From: Xiphophorus maculatus
Taxonomy: Eukaryota; Chordata; Actinopteri; Cyprinodontiformes; Poeciliidae
Length of the DNA stretch: 64,000 bases
NCBI RefSeq assembly: GCF_002775205.1
Contig: NC_036447.1
Span: 15,296,501 to 15,360,500 of the forward strand
Direction of reading: 5' to 3'
Under the pieces are notes generated by a model, which did no database searches, had not been told where the DNA came from, and saw only the letters and a program-made list of their open reading frames with translations. The translations under genes and the position numbers were made by a program. Positions within the stretch are counted from its first letter, which is position 1; every line of letters begins with the position of its first letter. This document shows, one piece after another, positions 11,233 through 41,528 of this stretch.

Positions 11233-13189
11233 AAGACCAAGGAAGAGCCTCTTAAACTGAAATGGTGTGAACACTTACAAAAGAGTTTTACATGCTGTAT
11301 AACCTTACTTATGCAATCAGATTTATGGGTTTGTTCACCATGAAAACTGTCAGGATGGTTCTGCAAATCAGACAAAACTCAAGAAATTTTGGCATAATGA
11401 ACTACTAAAACTTAAAAGCAACAGCAATCTTGGAAATTTAGTTGCATGAAGATAATGTTATGGCAAAGCAGATTCTTATTCTGTGTCGGCTTTTATAATA
11501 ATCCTAGCAAACAAAATAGAGCTGAGCCAGAGAGTGTCAGTTCTGGCAAATAGCCTTTTGAAACAATGACTTGGCCAATCCATTCAGGATTATGTAGACA
11601 ACATATTATTTGTGTAGCCCATGATTCGTTATGGGATCAAAATTCAGCAAATCCATCAGTCAAAATACACAAATAACAAGACATTCGAGCTGATTATAGT
11701 CCATTACTCATCAGGAAAGAGAGTTCAGATACTGTTTATGTTCAGGTAACTTCAGATTTTCCTCTAACTCCACTGATATGGCAGAACGTGAGGATTTTTT
11801 TCTTGATCAATAATAAACTGAATGCAGTAGATAACTCGCACGAGCTTAAGTTTATAATCATAACAAGCTTTTGCAACCCAGTGCCTGACTGACAGCAAGA
11901 AATATATATGTCTTGTTGTTATCTATGCAAAGAATATACATAAAAATTAAACGTTGAGGGCTGCTGTAACTTCAGAAATTGTGAAGAGGAAATTTTCATT
12001 ATTCCACTAATGTGTGACCAATTTCTTTGCTGAATGGAGAATTATTTCTATAATTTTCACCTGCTGCACAGATCTGACCACACAAATCATGCTATGGTGT
12101 AGGACTGACTGACAGGTGAAAGCTATATAATGTTAACCCCTATAAGCAATATGTTTTTATATTATTGTCCAGATCTTTGTCTAGGTAACAAAAAAATCAA
12201 TATTTTCCTTCCCACAGCAACTTTATCTGAATCTGTGGTTATGTTTATATGTTTTCCTTTGTACTAACCCTAAAGCAGTCAATAGAAACTTTAACATACC
12301 TACAACTAGGTTAGTGTAAAAACGATTGATAAACTGCATTAAAGATTGTTTGACCAAACTAGATGGAATAAAATGTGTTTTATTGTGTCTTCTATTTATA
12401 TCCACAAATGTACTAAGTACTCAGGACAGAGAGACGGTGTATTTACAAGCCAGTTTAACTCTATCACAGTTTTAGAATAATTTAGAGAAACATTGAAAAT
12501 TTACACAAATATATAAAACTACATCCCTCATATAGTTTTTATCTTTAAAACAATATTAGAGATGAACTGGCTTGTAAGAAAAAAGAAAAAATTTCATTTT
12601 GTTGCTAAATTGTTGCTTCGAAGTAATTATTTAATTGTGTCATCAATTTATTGAAACAATTCACTCTCCATAAATTCTGGATCTTTTGATCAAACTTTAA
12701 ATAATATACGTTTATTCATAAATTGTTTATTAAAAATCTACAATAAAGCTTTTTGAAATACAATTTTCTTTATTTTGTCAACAAAAGAAAAAAAATTATA
12801 TGGCTAGAACTTTTTAAGTATTTGGCATGTATTAAAAGTCATTTTGTAATCTAGAAGATGAAAATTACTTTATACTTTTTGTGCTTAAGTAAATTTCAAA
12901 AATTTTACATTTTTACTTTTACTTTAGTAAAACAGTTTAACCTACGGAAGCCCATTTCCGCAACTCTGTAAAAAAAAAAATCACATTATAATGAGATTAT
13001 TATTATTATTTTTTTTTTTACCAGAGTGGCAGAAACTGGCTTCCATATTAGCCTGTAACTTTGCTTTCAGTAGAATATTTTTTTCATACTTGAGTAGAGA
13101 ATTTGAGTACGTTTGACATCTCTGTTAATGTTTTACGCCCCATTGTCAAAACATTATGCCTAAATATTATTTGAAAAGTAACGCAACAG
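11233..13189. other. lgi2 3' UTR and intergenic spacer
   Basis: AT-rich sequence with no coding exon seen. Possible poly(A) signals for lgi2 are the AATAAA words near 11812 and 12743. A long 3' UTR is plausible but not shown. Confidence 0.5.
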
Positions 13190-13418
13190 TTTTGACTCAG
13201 CCAGAGTCAGCTATAATGGCGCAGCTTAATTTAACAGCGCTCGTGAATGCACCATGACGCAAAAGTGACGTTGAGGTCTTAGCGGAAGTGATGCAGTTCA
13301 CGTCCTCCATCAGCTAATCCAATTTGATAAAGCGAGATGTCTGAACTGTGCCGAACTGACGCAGTGATGCGAAGCTGAAACGCAGGCGGATTTTTGGTCA
13401 ACTGCATCGAAAGGTGAG
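13190..13418 (+). promoter_or_regulatory. Putative ccdc149 promoter / 5' UTR
   Basis: The stretch is CpG-richer than its AT-rich surroundings. It contains a CRE-like TGACGT at 13266-13271 and an ETS-like CGGAAGT at 13283-13289, both typical of TATA-less housekeeping promoters. It ends at the ATG of ccdc149. The transcription start cannot be located from sequence alone. Confidence 0.45.
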
Positions 13419-19468
<6,050 letters not shown>

Positions 19469-20836
19469 GAAAAGATCCTGTGGATCAAAATCAGGTTTCT
19501 TAACTTGGTCAGCTGTTCTTACTTTGGTGAGATCTCTGGTGTGTCACTTATCCCCACCTTTTGCACATCCTAATCGCAGGACTGCCGTGCCATACATCTG
19601 TGTGTGATTACTGAGCATCCTGTTTTAAACTGCTGCTATAACAGCGCCTATTGCTGGCTGTAGGGATTTTATTCCCATCTATGAAAAAAACATTACATAA
19701 ACATGGAAAAACTATTTATAGTAAGACAAAGCACAGAGTGGATTGTGCTCAAAGTTTTAAGCTACAAAACAGTTGCTCTGAAACTAGTTCACAGTGAAGG
19801 AAAGTGCATGTGGTAATATAAAACCCACTGTTTTTAATCATGTAGATAATTTTGTTAGGAGCACATATCCTATAGATGCTGTTGTCTCTGAAACTATTGA
19901 AATAGAGACAGTGCTGACCAACTTTGTTAGCACCCTTTTTAAATTCACCTTTTATTGCTGTAATATGATCTCTAAAATACATTTATTGTGTAGGAAAATT
20001 AAAGCAATTTTAAGATTTTTTTAAACTGAATCACTGGTAGCCTAATGTTAGCATTCATGTTGTCAATACATTGCACAACTGCCTTTTTCTAAAATGGCAC
20101 ACAGTCTTATACATCTTTTAGCAAGGTTGGAGTACAGTGAGATGGTTGTTTGACAATTTGTCTTTGCACAATTTTTTCAGATCTTCCACCCCTTATTTAG
20201 CTCACCCTGCTGGTTTTCGATATGTTTGTGGACTGCCATGTCCATAGCAGAAGACAGATTTTGTCTGGCTTTGCAGTTCTGTGTTGATTTGAGCATGCTT
20301 CAGATCATATTTCTAGCAGTTTTCTAGCAAAGAATTGTGTTGAATGTTATTCCAATGGGTTCTTATTGTTATGTACTCGTAGCAAAGTTTCCACGGCTTT
20401 AAAAAAAGAACCAGGTCTACAGCATCACAGATCCATCATTGTGTGAGGTGAGTTTCCACCTCTTCATTCTTTCAAACTAAACCCACCTGGATTGTTTTCT
20501 ACCTAAAAGCTCAAGCTTATTCTCAAGCTCTTGCATGTAATTGTAATGGAGACTTGGTAACACTCAAATGCCATTTTCTTTTTTTTCTCCCCACCATTGA
20601 CTTGTTAAATACAGGTATGTTAATTAGTGAATTAATGCACTTTTTAATTTACACTTATCAGTGTGGCTTTTTAATTCATTACCATGGGTCCCAATAAATT
20701 TACATCTTAATGTAAGCATTACTTGACCATGTGCTGTTACATAATTTTGCTCATTTTACAGAAGCACCTTATTGCACAATAAAAACATCATAACTAATGC
20801 CTTCCATCATAATTTATCATAAAGAAAAGATTTGAT
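19469..20836. other. ccdc149 3' UTR and convergent spacer
   Basis: AT-rich sequence without a supported exon. ccdc149 (+) and sod3 (-) converge here. An AATAAA near 20779 could end ccdc149. I saw no repeat I could name. Confidence 0.5.
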
Positions 20837-20842
20837 TTATTC
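20837..20842 (-). terminator. Possible sod3 polyadenylation signal
   Basis: Reads AATAAA on the minus strand, about 500 nt beyond the sod3 stop codon. Nothing else supports its use. Confidence 0.3.
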
Positions 20843-21338
20843 GTTAATTTGTGAGAATGGCATTTAACATGAAAAGCACAATGTGCATACATATGTGATA
20901 AGCTGCCGTGGAGGACAGACTAAATACTGTTTAATGAATCTTTGGATTGTTTTCTTAAACATCTGATAAATGTCTGTAAATCTGTTTAAAACAACAACAA
21001 AAATGCATACACACAAGGCCCAGATGACATTTTGTAACAGACTCAATACACAGTTTTTATATTGATTGGAATGTCTTTTTAATATGTTACAAAATATGAT
21101 AGTTGCTATCCAATACATATTATCCAGATAATTAGAGTAAATTTCAGAGGAGTAGTAAAGTTATTAAAGTTCAAGTTAAGGTCAGCAAAAGTTCACATGT
21201 AAATTGTACTATTTATGGCATATTTGGCTTAAAATTGAATTCTTAGTAAACCATGAATATATCTTCCGTGAGCAGATACTCCCAACTACTTAAAAGTTGG
21301 ATAAATTCTGTGTTAAACAACACTCCTGTATTGTGAGC

Positions 21339-23055
21339 CTAGTTCCTCCTGACCTGCCTTGCGAAACGCTCATGTTGCATATTCCAGGGGCTGGAGGAGG
21401 ACATCCCAATAACGCAGCAGGCAAGCCTGCGGCCTGCGTTCCCATGGAGCAGGCTCCCGATGTCTCCGCCGAGCCCCAAGTCGTCTCTCTTCTCATGGAT
21501 CACCACCGCTCTTCCGAGCACAGACAGGTTTCCAAACAGGGTGGCCTCTGATTCAATCAGCACTTTGATTTGTCCTTCCTGTGAGATGAAGTTACCAAAG
21601 TCTCCTGGGTGTTTAGGATGGTTCACATCAAACGGGTTGTAGTGACCACCGGTTGAGTCGCATCCCCGGCTCAGGTCTCCGTACTGATGGATGTGCACGG
21701 CTCTGGGTTCTGGAGCATCCTCTGTTGGGAAGCCATTGAGCCGAAGGAGGACTTGAAGCTTTCCCTCAGACTGCTCTTGTTTAAACAGCACCTGCCCGTA
21801 TACCTTGGGAAGCCCCTCAGGAAGTGAAGTGCTGGGTCTCACTTTGCAGGCTGCATACAGAGTGCCATTGTACTGAGAGACCTCTGGAGGAAGGAGAGTA
21901 TCGGTGTTTGCTGAGATGCATTGACAACTGGCCAGCAGTACCAGCAGAGCAGTTTGGAGTCCACTCGATGACCTGGATCATAACAGGATTAGAAGACCAA
22001 CTCAAAAGAATGGATTACAGAAACCATGGAATAAACAAACAGCAACTTGAACAACAGATCTTTTTAGAAAATAGCTTCTCCTTGCATAGCGCTTAACAAT
22101 TCATTCACACACACATCCACATGTTGATAGTGGCAAGCCACTGTTGCTCTGGGGCGGTTTGACTTGCACTGGGGCCACTGGGCCCTCTGATCACCATATA
22201 AGTTGTGTTTAACAGTTTAAACAGTCTTGTGAGAAGAGACTTGCATCACTGACACTGACGAGATTTTAGTTTAGTCATGTTACACAAACCAAGATGTTTT
22301 CAAAAATAAAAGCATATGCAAGTGTTTGCTAGCAGGTATTTTAGGTCTTTTTAGAAACCTAAAAAAAAAGCTTGTATTTTAATCGGTTAAATTGCAGAAG
22401 CACATGGCTTGTAGAGAAGGGGTAACAAAGTCCAGTCCATGGTATCCTATTAATGATTACATTATTTAAGTTGTGTTGAAGAAGAGACACAAATCACAAA
22501 GAAGTAAGCAAAAAAAAAAAAAAAACAATAGATTTTCGAATATAGTTATTAAAAATTTGTTTTATTTACATGTCCAAACTTGGAACCTGTAAGTCAACAA
22601 AGATGTCTTTTTTACTTAAACTTGGAAATTACAAGTAAAAACTTGCACAAGAAGACTGAGTTGTTTTACAAAAAAAGAAAAAAAGAGAGCTCGTCTTGAA
22701 GCCAGTGATTCAAACCTTTCCCTGCTTAAACAAATGTGATTATAATTGATGGCCGATTAAGCTCTTACTGAAGTGCGGTTATCTGAATCTGGCGTGTGAA
22801 AACATCTAAAACATGCTGTGTGATGTTTGTCTCAAAAACGTTGTTTTCAGCTCTTCATTTTCATGCTGCTGGCCAACAACTTTTTAACATTTTGGAAACT
22901 AGTTACGTAAGCTCCCAATGTTTGGCATGGTTGCACATTTTCGATTATTTAAAAGACTAAAAGAAATGGGTTTCTCATCAGGCAAATCTGAAGTAGTTAT
23001 GCAGTAAGCAAAAAGATGCACTTGTAGGATCGCACACTTACCTGTAAATGCGCAT
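21339..23055 (-). CDS. sod3: Extracellular Cu/Zn superoxide dismutase
   Basis: Two coding exons on the minus strand: 23055-23042 (14 nt, ATG CGC ATT TAC AG) and 21972-21339. Together they encode 215 aa. The joined N-terminus is a hydrophobic signal peptide (ALLVLLASCQCISA). Copper and zinc ligands are all visible: HIHQYGD (His98, His100), GGHYNP (His115), NHPKHPGD (His123, His126, Asp129) and VVIHEK (His164). The GCDS and ACCVIG cysteines can form the subunit disulphide. Two N-glycosylation sites (NGT, NLS) fit a secreted protein. The enzyme dismutates superoxide outside cells. The C-terminus is short (ERFARQVRRN) and has only a weak basic patch compared with the Arg/Lys-rich heparin-binding tail of mammalian SOD3, so matrix binding may be weaker. 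The exon-1 call rests on a canonical donor GTAAGT and frame fit. Confidence 0.92.
22095..22205 (+). mobile_element. Short fragment of a fish interspersed repeat
   Basis: In sod3 intron 1. TTCACACACACATCCACATG ... GTGGCAAGCCACTGT ... CTGGGGCGGTTTGACTTG resembles part of a frequent teleost repeat. It is degenerate and the family is not assigned. Confidence 0.35.
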
Positions 23056-24149
23056 GGTCAGCAATGAAAACAAGACTTCAAGCTTCAATGTCTCTTTACG
23101 CTGTTGAACGGCAATATAGTGGTTCTCTGAAAAAGACACGATGCCACTGTTTCCTAACAGTCCGTGCGCGTCAGTGGGCGTTTACATGCCGAGGGTGGAG
23201 CGCCTTTCCCCCATTCTCTTTCTTATTGGTTAGGGGCATGAGCGTTTTTGTCTGTCACGCATGTTTTCTTAGAGGAAAAATATATATAATTACAGATGTC
23301 TTCAATCTCTGCCGACTCAAAGCACGATTTATTTAATTGCCATAGATTATTGCTTTTGCGCAAGCAACTTGGTGTGTGTCAACAAAAATTGCTTCAAAGC
23401 AAGAAAGTGTAAAAAATAAATAAATAAAATAAAAAATTGGAAGGAACCAATAATGTCTGCAAGCAATTGCAAGCTGTTAGAGCGCTGTTAACCCATACAG
23501 TATGTACTGGATTACAATACAAGATTTTTATGTGCGTAGTGTTTTAGTAAGAAAGCATGTTTTTATCGCAGGACGTATTGATACTCTTTAATAGCCCAAG
23601 ACAATAGTCAGGTGACGCTTTTCCAAAAATGATTATGAGTTAGTATGATCATCGTTTTGACAGTTTGCCTATCTGTTAAGGAGTTTCAAACTTTTAAAAT
23701 TCCATCATTCTGTTGTTGGAAAAATCATTTCTTTTTGGTCAACATTCAAGACCGCTATCAATCTTCCCAGGACTGAACTTCTGGAGTTCACTGTTTAGAG
23801 AAGATGCAAGAGCTCCATCTCAGACTGTACAGCAGAGGCCTTCAAATCCAGGCCTCCAGGGTCAGTGTCTTACAACTCTTAGACGTCTCTCCAGAACCAG
23901 AATCAAACACGGAGAAACAGCATTTCTGTTTTTCTGCTCCTCTAATCCAGAGCAAACTTCCTGAAAATTGCAAAACAGCCGAGATACCATTTGTGTCTCT
24001 AAACTTGCTTTCAAAATTGACTTAGCAGATTACACCTTGTTGGGAATTAATTTTAAATCTTAGGTTAATGCAAACAGCAATGGTCATTAGAATTACATTT
24101 AATGCATGAAGCAAAAGCATAAAACACACAAAGTTAATAGTTGAGAATT
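23056..24149. other. Upstream region of sod3; degenerate repeat inside
   Basis: Contains the presumed sod3 5' UTR and promoter next to 23056, where a GTGCGCGTCAGTGGGCG patch is relatively GC-rich. Between about 23810 and 23990 the words CCAGGCCTCCAGGGTCAGTG and TTAGACGTCTCTCC resemble an old copy of a common fish repeat. No exon is supported. Confidence 0.4.
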
Positions 24150-24155
24150 TTTATT
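24150..24155 (-). terminator. Likely polyadenylation signal of the unassigned gene
   Basis: AATAAA on the minus strand, 42 nt past the stop codon of the minus-strand gene ending at 24198. Confidence 0.5.
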
Positions 24156-24197
24156 TTAAAGTGAAAAATGCTCCTTGGTTCATCTCAGTCAGAACCA

Positions 24198-26107
24198 TCA
24201 ACGGTAGATGGTCACAACAATGCGTATCTTGAACAGCTGGGAAAGTCTTTCCTGCACCAAGTTTGTGAATCTTTTGAAGCAGCTATGAATGGACCTAACA
24301 TTTGTCGGATGAGCATCGGGTTGTGAGGACAGCCTTTCAGTAACTGTCTCTGCCCAACCCTCTGCAGAGGAGCTGGTAGGTTCTTTAAGACTCTCGGTGG
24401 CCGACTCCGACGAACGTTTCTGCTTCATCTCCCTCCACTGACGCAGGCAAGACTTCAGGTAGACCTCTAAACAACACCTGTATACTCTCTTTTCGAAACT
24501 AGAAATGGGATGATTAAAAATGAGTCACAGACATGAAAATGTGAATGAATACCAACGTTTGAGAAAACTGGGTGAAAAAGTCATAGAACATACCTATCAG
24601 AGAAATGCTTAAAGCTCAGTTCTGATGAAGCTCTTCTGGGTTGGTTGGGTGGAATAATTTGACGAAGTGTCTCCAGGGGATTAAGGAACAAATCTGAGTA
24701 ACTTGACGCCTCAGTGATGGACCTCATGGTCTTGAAAGAAATGTGTTCATGACCTGAAAAATTAGGAGAAAAAAAACTTTGTCAGTTCTGTTCTGATGTT
24801 CATGGCTTTATGATTTATTCTGTAATATTCCTAATGTTTGTATTAGGAGGTGATCCTCCTTTCAAAGTAGATTCCAGACTCACCTTCCTGATCCTCATCT
24901 TGCTTGTTCTGTAATCGCTGATCAGTTCCTGCACTTTTAGCAGAGATCCTAGAAGATGGTGGCATACTTTCTGTACCAGTGTCTCCAGAAATGTAGCGTT
25001 TCTCTGCACCAACAGCTGGATCAGCATTGCTTTGCTGTTTGTTTTCTTTGAAGGATGGATCCATGTCAAAGAAGAAAACATTTTTCTTAAATCTGTAAAA
25101 CTGATTGTAGCTGCCAGAAGTATCAGCATTTCCTTTTACAGTTTCCACAGATCCCATGTGATGTTCCAAGGGACCTGGTGACTTGTTCTCCATGACGGTT
25201 TTCCCTGCTTGGTGGCAGTTCATTGTTTGGAATGAGCCTGTGAATGAAGACAGATACTTTAAAATGGATAAAACTTATTTCTGTTTTCACAGCCAACCCA
25301 AATGTCTTCAACAGAGCGGAATGTTTGACAAGACGTCGGTTTGACACATCAAAATAACAGCTAGATTCAGCTTGACTTACTCTTTTTTGCTTTTTCTTTC
25401 ATATTTTTAAAGGTTTCACCTGGTTTCATCTCACATAAATCTTTTCCACTGGGCTCAATGGCAGTTTTTATGCTGTTTTTTGCTTTTTTTTCTGTATCGA
25501 AACAATTCTTCTCAACATCAGAAAAACTAGGTAGCATATTTGGGGAGGAAGCTGACACAACGTTATAGTCAAACTTTTGATTTTGGTCCAAAATATTGGA
25601 CCACATTGAGCTGTGTTCAAGAGAAGTGTGAACAGATTTTGTGTTAGTTTGTTCTGCCTCAACATCCAGCTCTTGCTCTGCCTCCTGACTGTCCTTTTCT
25701 GCTGATTTAATGTGCTTTCTACTTTTTGGTTTATGAAATATCCTTCTACTAGATTTTCCTTTCTTCTCAGCAGATTTAGGCTCAGATTCATGTGGAGGTT
25801 CGCTCACTGTCTGTTGGTGTTGGTGAACAACTCGCTGGCTTTTAAAAAGCCTTTTAAATGCTGCTCCTTCGTTTGGCTGGTAATGGGAAGCCTTTGTTCT
25901 TGCAAAGTCTCCAGCTCCATCTTGATGATCTTTAGTCTTTGAGCTAGAGGTTGATGGCAACAGCTCATCCAAGTCAGCAGCAAACTGTTTAGGTTGTCCC
26001 AAACCTAATATGGACATGTGCGCAGGGTCAGAAATTGCAGTTGTGTGAGGAGACAGAAAGGAAACAGCTTTGCTGCTTCTCTTAGTGGGAGGTCCCACTC
26101 TTTTGCT
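24198..26107 (-). CDS. Unrecognised Ser/Lys-rich protein, C-terminal 513 residues
   Basis: Four exons on the minus strand: 26107-25381, 25237-24884, 24753-24594 and 24498-24198. All have canonical GT-AG borders and compatible phases (1, 1, 2), and they join into one open frame of 513 aa plus stop. I do not recognise the family. The first part (residues 1-240 of this piece) is polar and basic, with KRVGPPTKRSSKAV, a cluster of KSAEKK/KSRKHIKSAEK words and possible nuclear localisation signals. The middle has YNQFYRFKKNVFFFDMDPSF. The end (FEKRVYRCCLEVYLKSCLRQW, shown here split as FEKRVYRCC and LEVYLKSCLRQW) looks helical and may pack as a short coiled coil. The exon starting at 26107 begins in phase 0 without an ATG nearby, so at least one upstream exon is missing. 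Four in-phase exons make a real gene much likelier than chance. A nuclear or meiotic scaffold is a guess from composition only. Confidence 0.7.
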
Positions 26108-27388
<1,281 letters not shown>

Positions 27389-27934
27389 TTTTTTACCCTG
27401 AATTTCTGTTTCACTGTTATTTAGTTTATATCAGTTCTGTTTTAAAGTACTACCTAAAGTACTAGCTGTCAGGAAAAAATGAAGAAAAATTAGAAAAATA
27501 ATTGAAAAATAAAACATTTGTAATCTTAATTGTGTATATATAACAGATAAAATCTCATCGGCATTTAATTAATAAGTTCTCCGGCTTCAATGTGCAAAAA
27601 TTAGTGAGATTTCAAAATCTGTAAGGTAATGTTATAAATGATTTGAGTCAGCCATTGCATTATCTGACATAATTTTATCTTTCTGAATCTTTCTGAAATT
27701 GTTTTATTTAAAATGTGGCCATTTAAAAGCAAACTGTACTCCACTATTGGTGACTTCAGAAATGGAGACATGTGAGATAAATCATGCAGTAGGATCCAAA
27801 CCAGCAGGTGGCGGTGTTACAATCTGTAAAACAAATGTGGAAAGACACAGCGCAGGAATCAGGAAACTGGTAGTTGCATTTGGCGCAGCACTGTTGTGTT
27901 GGCGGTATCGATAAACTACATTTTCCTAACCAAT

Positions 27935-38180
<10,246 letters not shown>

Positions 38181-38484
38181 ATATAGTCGAAGTATCCTGG
38201 AAAACAACCTGCATACTGTAGTTTTAGATCTTTCTGTATCATTGTACTTTAATGTTCAAACATTGGCTTTTTGATTTTTAGTATTTGTTTGCTTATTTTT
38301 GTTTTCCCATCAATGTCGGTTCTGTAAGTAGGTGTAATGACATGAAATATCAGCAGCAGTCGTTAGATCCAGCTTAATATGATTTTCAAAAGAAATTATC
38401 TGGAGCAGGTCTTATAGATGTGGTTGAATTTAATTCAGGAGCCTTTGGAGCCATAACAAAGATCTGTGCTTGCTTTGTTTCTTA

Positions 38485-38490
38485 AATAAA
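38485..38490 (+). terminator. dhx15 polyadenylation signal
   Basis: AATAAA 305 nt after the stop codon, followed by a T-rich run. It is the first canonical hexamer in the 3' UTR. Confidence 0.6.
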
Positions 38491-38828
38491 CAAGCTTTGA
38501 CTTTACTTTTGTGGATAAATTTTTTTTGCTGGATTGGTGTGACAAAAATTATTTGATGGGGAGTTTTTTTGTTGCTTCAAGTTTGAACTATGTCTTGGCT
38601 TTGTTACGTAAAAATTAAATGACATGTTAATTTTTCTTGTTTTTTTTCTTATTTTCTATTTACTATTTTCAGTTTGCCATATAAATATGCTAATTTTGGC
38701 ATATTTGCACTGTACTCAATTGACAGTTTTAAAGTAATCCCTGACAGTGACGACATAAAGCTTTGCCATGAGAAGACATACATGAAACATGAAACTAAAA
38801 AACAGTGGTGAACTGAGACTCAAGATCC

Positions 38829-38834
38829 TTTATT
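38829..38834 (-). terminator. Polyadenylation signal of slc22a7-like gene 1
   Basis: Minus-strand AATAAA about 165 nt beyond the stop codon at 38999. Confidence 0.5.
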
Positions 38835-38998
38835 GGTTGGCATTATTTGCATTACCAAGCAAAACCTGCTTTTAATCTGAAAGTGTCAACTTTTCAAAAT
38901 AAAACATCACCATTCAATTGCAGACAAATTTGCACAAATCAGGCTGTCAATATTCAGTTTGCATTTTCCATGAAAATATTTGCGCTTTCTGATTAGTG

Positions 38999-41475
38999 TT
39001 AAACTGCGTTTCTTTCAATGTCTTCAATTGTCTCTGGCAGACACCTGTTACGTGTCTCTGCCATAGTCCTTGCCACCAGTCCTCCCAGTAAAGCTGTTGA
39101 GCACAAGACCACCTGCGGAAGTTCCTTCCAAACCTCATCTAGTAACAGGATCAGAGGAGACGCAGCAACGCCAAACCGACCCATAAATGAGTTGTAGCCC
39201 ATTCCATTTTGCCTGCAACAGAGATGGAAGTACAGCTCTTAGCAGGAGACACCTTATAGGCTCAAGAGATTACTTCTGCAGGAACAAATGGTTCAAGTCC
39301 TTTTTGTTTAATAAGATGTATAAAAATCATCAAAGCTACTAGTTCCTCTACTATCTAAAAGATTTTTTTGTGAATCTAGCCATAAAGAAATGAAGTGCCA
39401 CTTGTTGGGATAAAATAAAAAAAAAAAAATAGAATTTGATTGTGTGAATGGATCTTCAAAGTCAATGCTCTTTATGCAGTCTGAATGCTTGCATGCTAAT
39501 GTATTAGCAGAAATAACCAGATAAATACAGCAGGTTTGAGTTTCCCTGCCTTGTCAGCACCTTCTAAGATTTTGATATTCCAAAATGAGCTTCATTTGTG
39601 CAGTTGGAACATCTGCATGGTTTGCCATAAGATTAAGTAACTCAGCATACATGCATTTTAAATTTATAATATCAGGAAAGTGCCCAAGGTCAAAGGGGGA
39701 ACAGTTCATTGTTTTAAATCATGTATTTTCACATGCATTGAAAATCAGACAGCTACATTACTATGTGATGAAGTTATCCATAAAGGTCAGAGATTGTCAT
39801 TTCCATTACCTAACTACAGTTGGATACAGCTCTGAACTGTACAGCACAACCGTTCCAAAGGAAGCTGAAGAAAACCCCTTGCCAACAATGGCAACAACTG
39901 TTCTGGCCGCAGACATATCTGCGAAGAATGGGGTGTTAACTTTTTTTTTTTTTAGCTGTAGTAGAAATTAATTGTTTATCTTTACATAATGATGATAATT
40001 TTTGAAGCAGTTAGTCACCTACCTTTTGGCATGACAATGTTGATTCCAAGGCAGAGTGCAGACAACAACAAAGCTCCCACCTCAGTGCTGCGCCTGCCGA
40101 TTTTATCCAGCAAATAGTAAACTGATAGTTTGGCTGGCAACTCAATTACAGCATAGGTAAATTGAGTAAGGTAAATATTCAAGCCAAAGCCCGTGATGTT
40201 GAAGCTGATGCCGTAAAATGTCGTAGCAATACAAAACCTGTGGGTACAGAAGTATTCAGATACAAAAAAAATATAATAAACATTTTATACTAATAAGTTA
40301 TTTTGACCTGGCAATTATAAAACAATAGCACAGGTTGCACAAACCATAAGAAGCCAGTTTGCAGAGATAGTTTCCTCATCTTAGGTGTTCGAATCAAGTC
40401 GAGGTATGTATAAGTTCGTCCTCTTGCCCCCTTGTCTACAATTGTGGATAAGGTCTGAAAAAAATCAGAGGTAGATATTTTTAAAATGTTTGATCACTAA
40501 AATAGAAATGGTCTAAAATTAAGGCTAAGCTTTCAGTTCTACTGAATACAACCTCTGCTTTTAGTGTGTGAATGAAATCTTCTCTTTGATTTATTTTGGC
40601 ACATTTCTTCAGGTATATCTGAGCCTGCTCCAGTTTTCCATTGGCAATGAGCCACCTCGCTGAGTCAGGCATCCACCTGAGTTTAGCAAAAAAAAAGTTT
40701 TTTAATTTATATGTTTGTATAGGAAATAAAACTTTGATCTCCACCATCGCCCAAGTTGGAACAATTGTGTTAAACATTTTATGAACTGACATTTTTCATT
40801 AGCTTTTCTACATATCAGTACAAAGTTTAATACTGTAAAGAAACGTTGACTTAACACACTTGACATCAAAACCTTGACTGAATTTTTGTAATTTATTTCC
40901 ACTATGACAGAATACAAAGTGGTATTTATGGGAAACCATCAAGTCATACCTCCAAGTGATGATGGCCAAGATTAAAGGCGATGTAACACTTAGAGTGAGC
41001 CAACGCCAGTCAGTCACAAAGTAAGCAATTGCTGCAAATACTGTGTTGCCAAATGTCCAGGATAAACTATCAATGACTCCAACCAGTTTCCTGTGTTCAA
41101 TGTCCACCCACTCCACACCTGCAAGGAAATATCAGATTTTTCAAGACGATCAAACTGAGTTAATTATATAAACACGCATTCCTCATAACCATCCCTGAAG
41201 CTGCCCAGGTCTTTTCCAGTTAGCTCAGCATAATCACAGATTAATTACAGAGAGCGGATGAGACGATGACAATGCCAGTGATGCAGAACCCAGTGAAGAA
41301 CCTCAACACTGCAAACATCACATAGGTCGTAGAAAAGGCGCTTGCTATAGCAAACAGCATGCCAGATACATATGACACCAGGAGCATGATCCTGCGGCCA
41401 AACCTGTGGAGAGTAGTAGTGAAACAATTCAGCAGCATGAAGCTACATATATATATGTAGTGTCATGCTGCATGC

Positions 41476-41528
<53 letters not shown>

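Larger units (their letters stand above)
38181..38998. other. Convergent 3' ends of dhx15 and the first slc22a7-like gene
   Basis: dhx15 has AATAAA at 38485-38490 (+). The transporter gene has AATAAA on the minus strand at 38829-38834. The two transcripts probably end about 340 bp apart without overlap. Confidence 0.6.
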
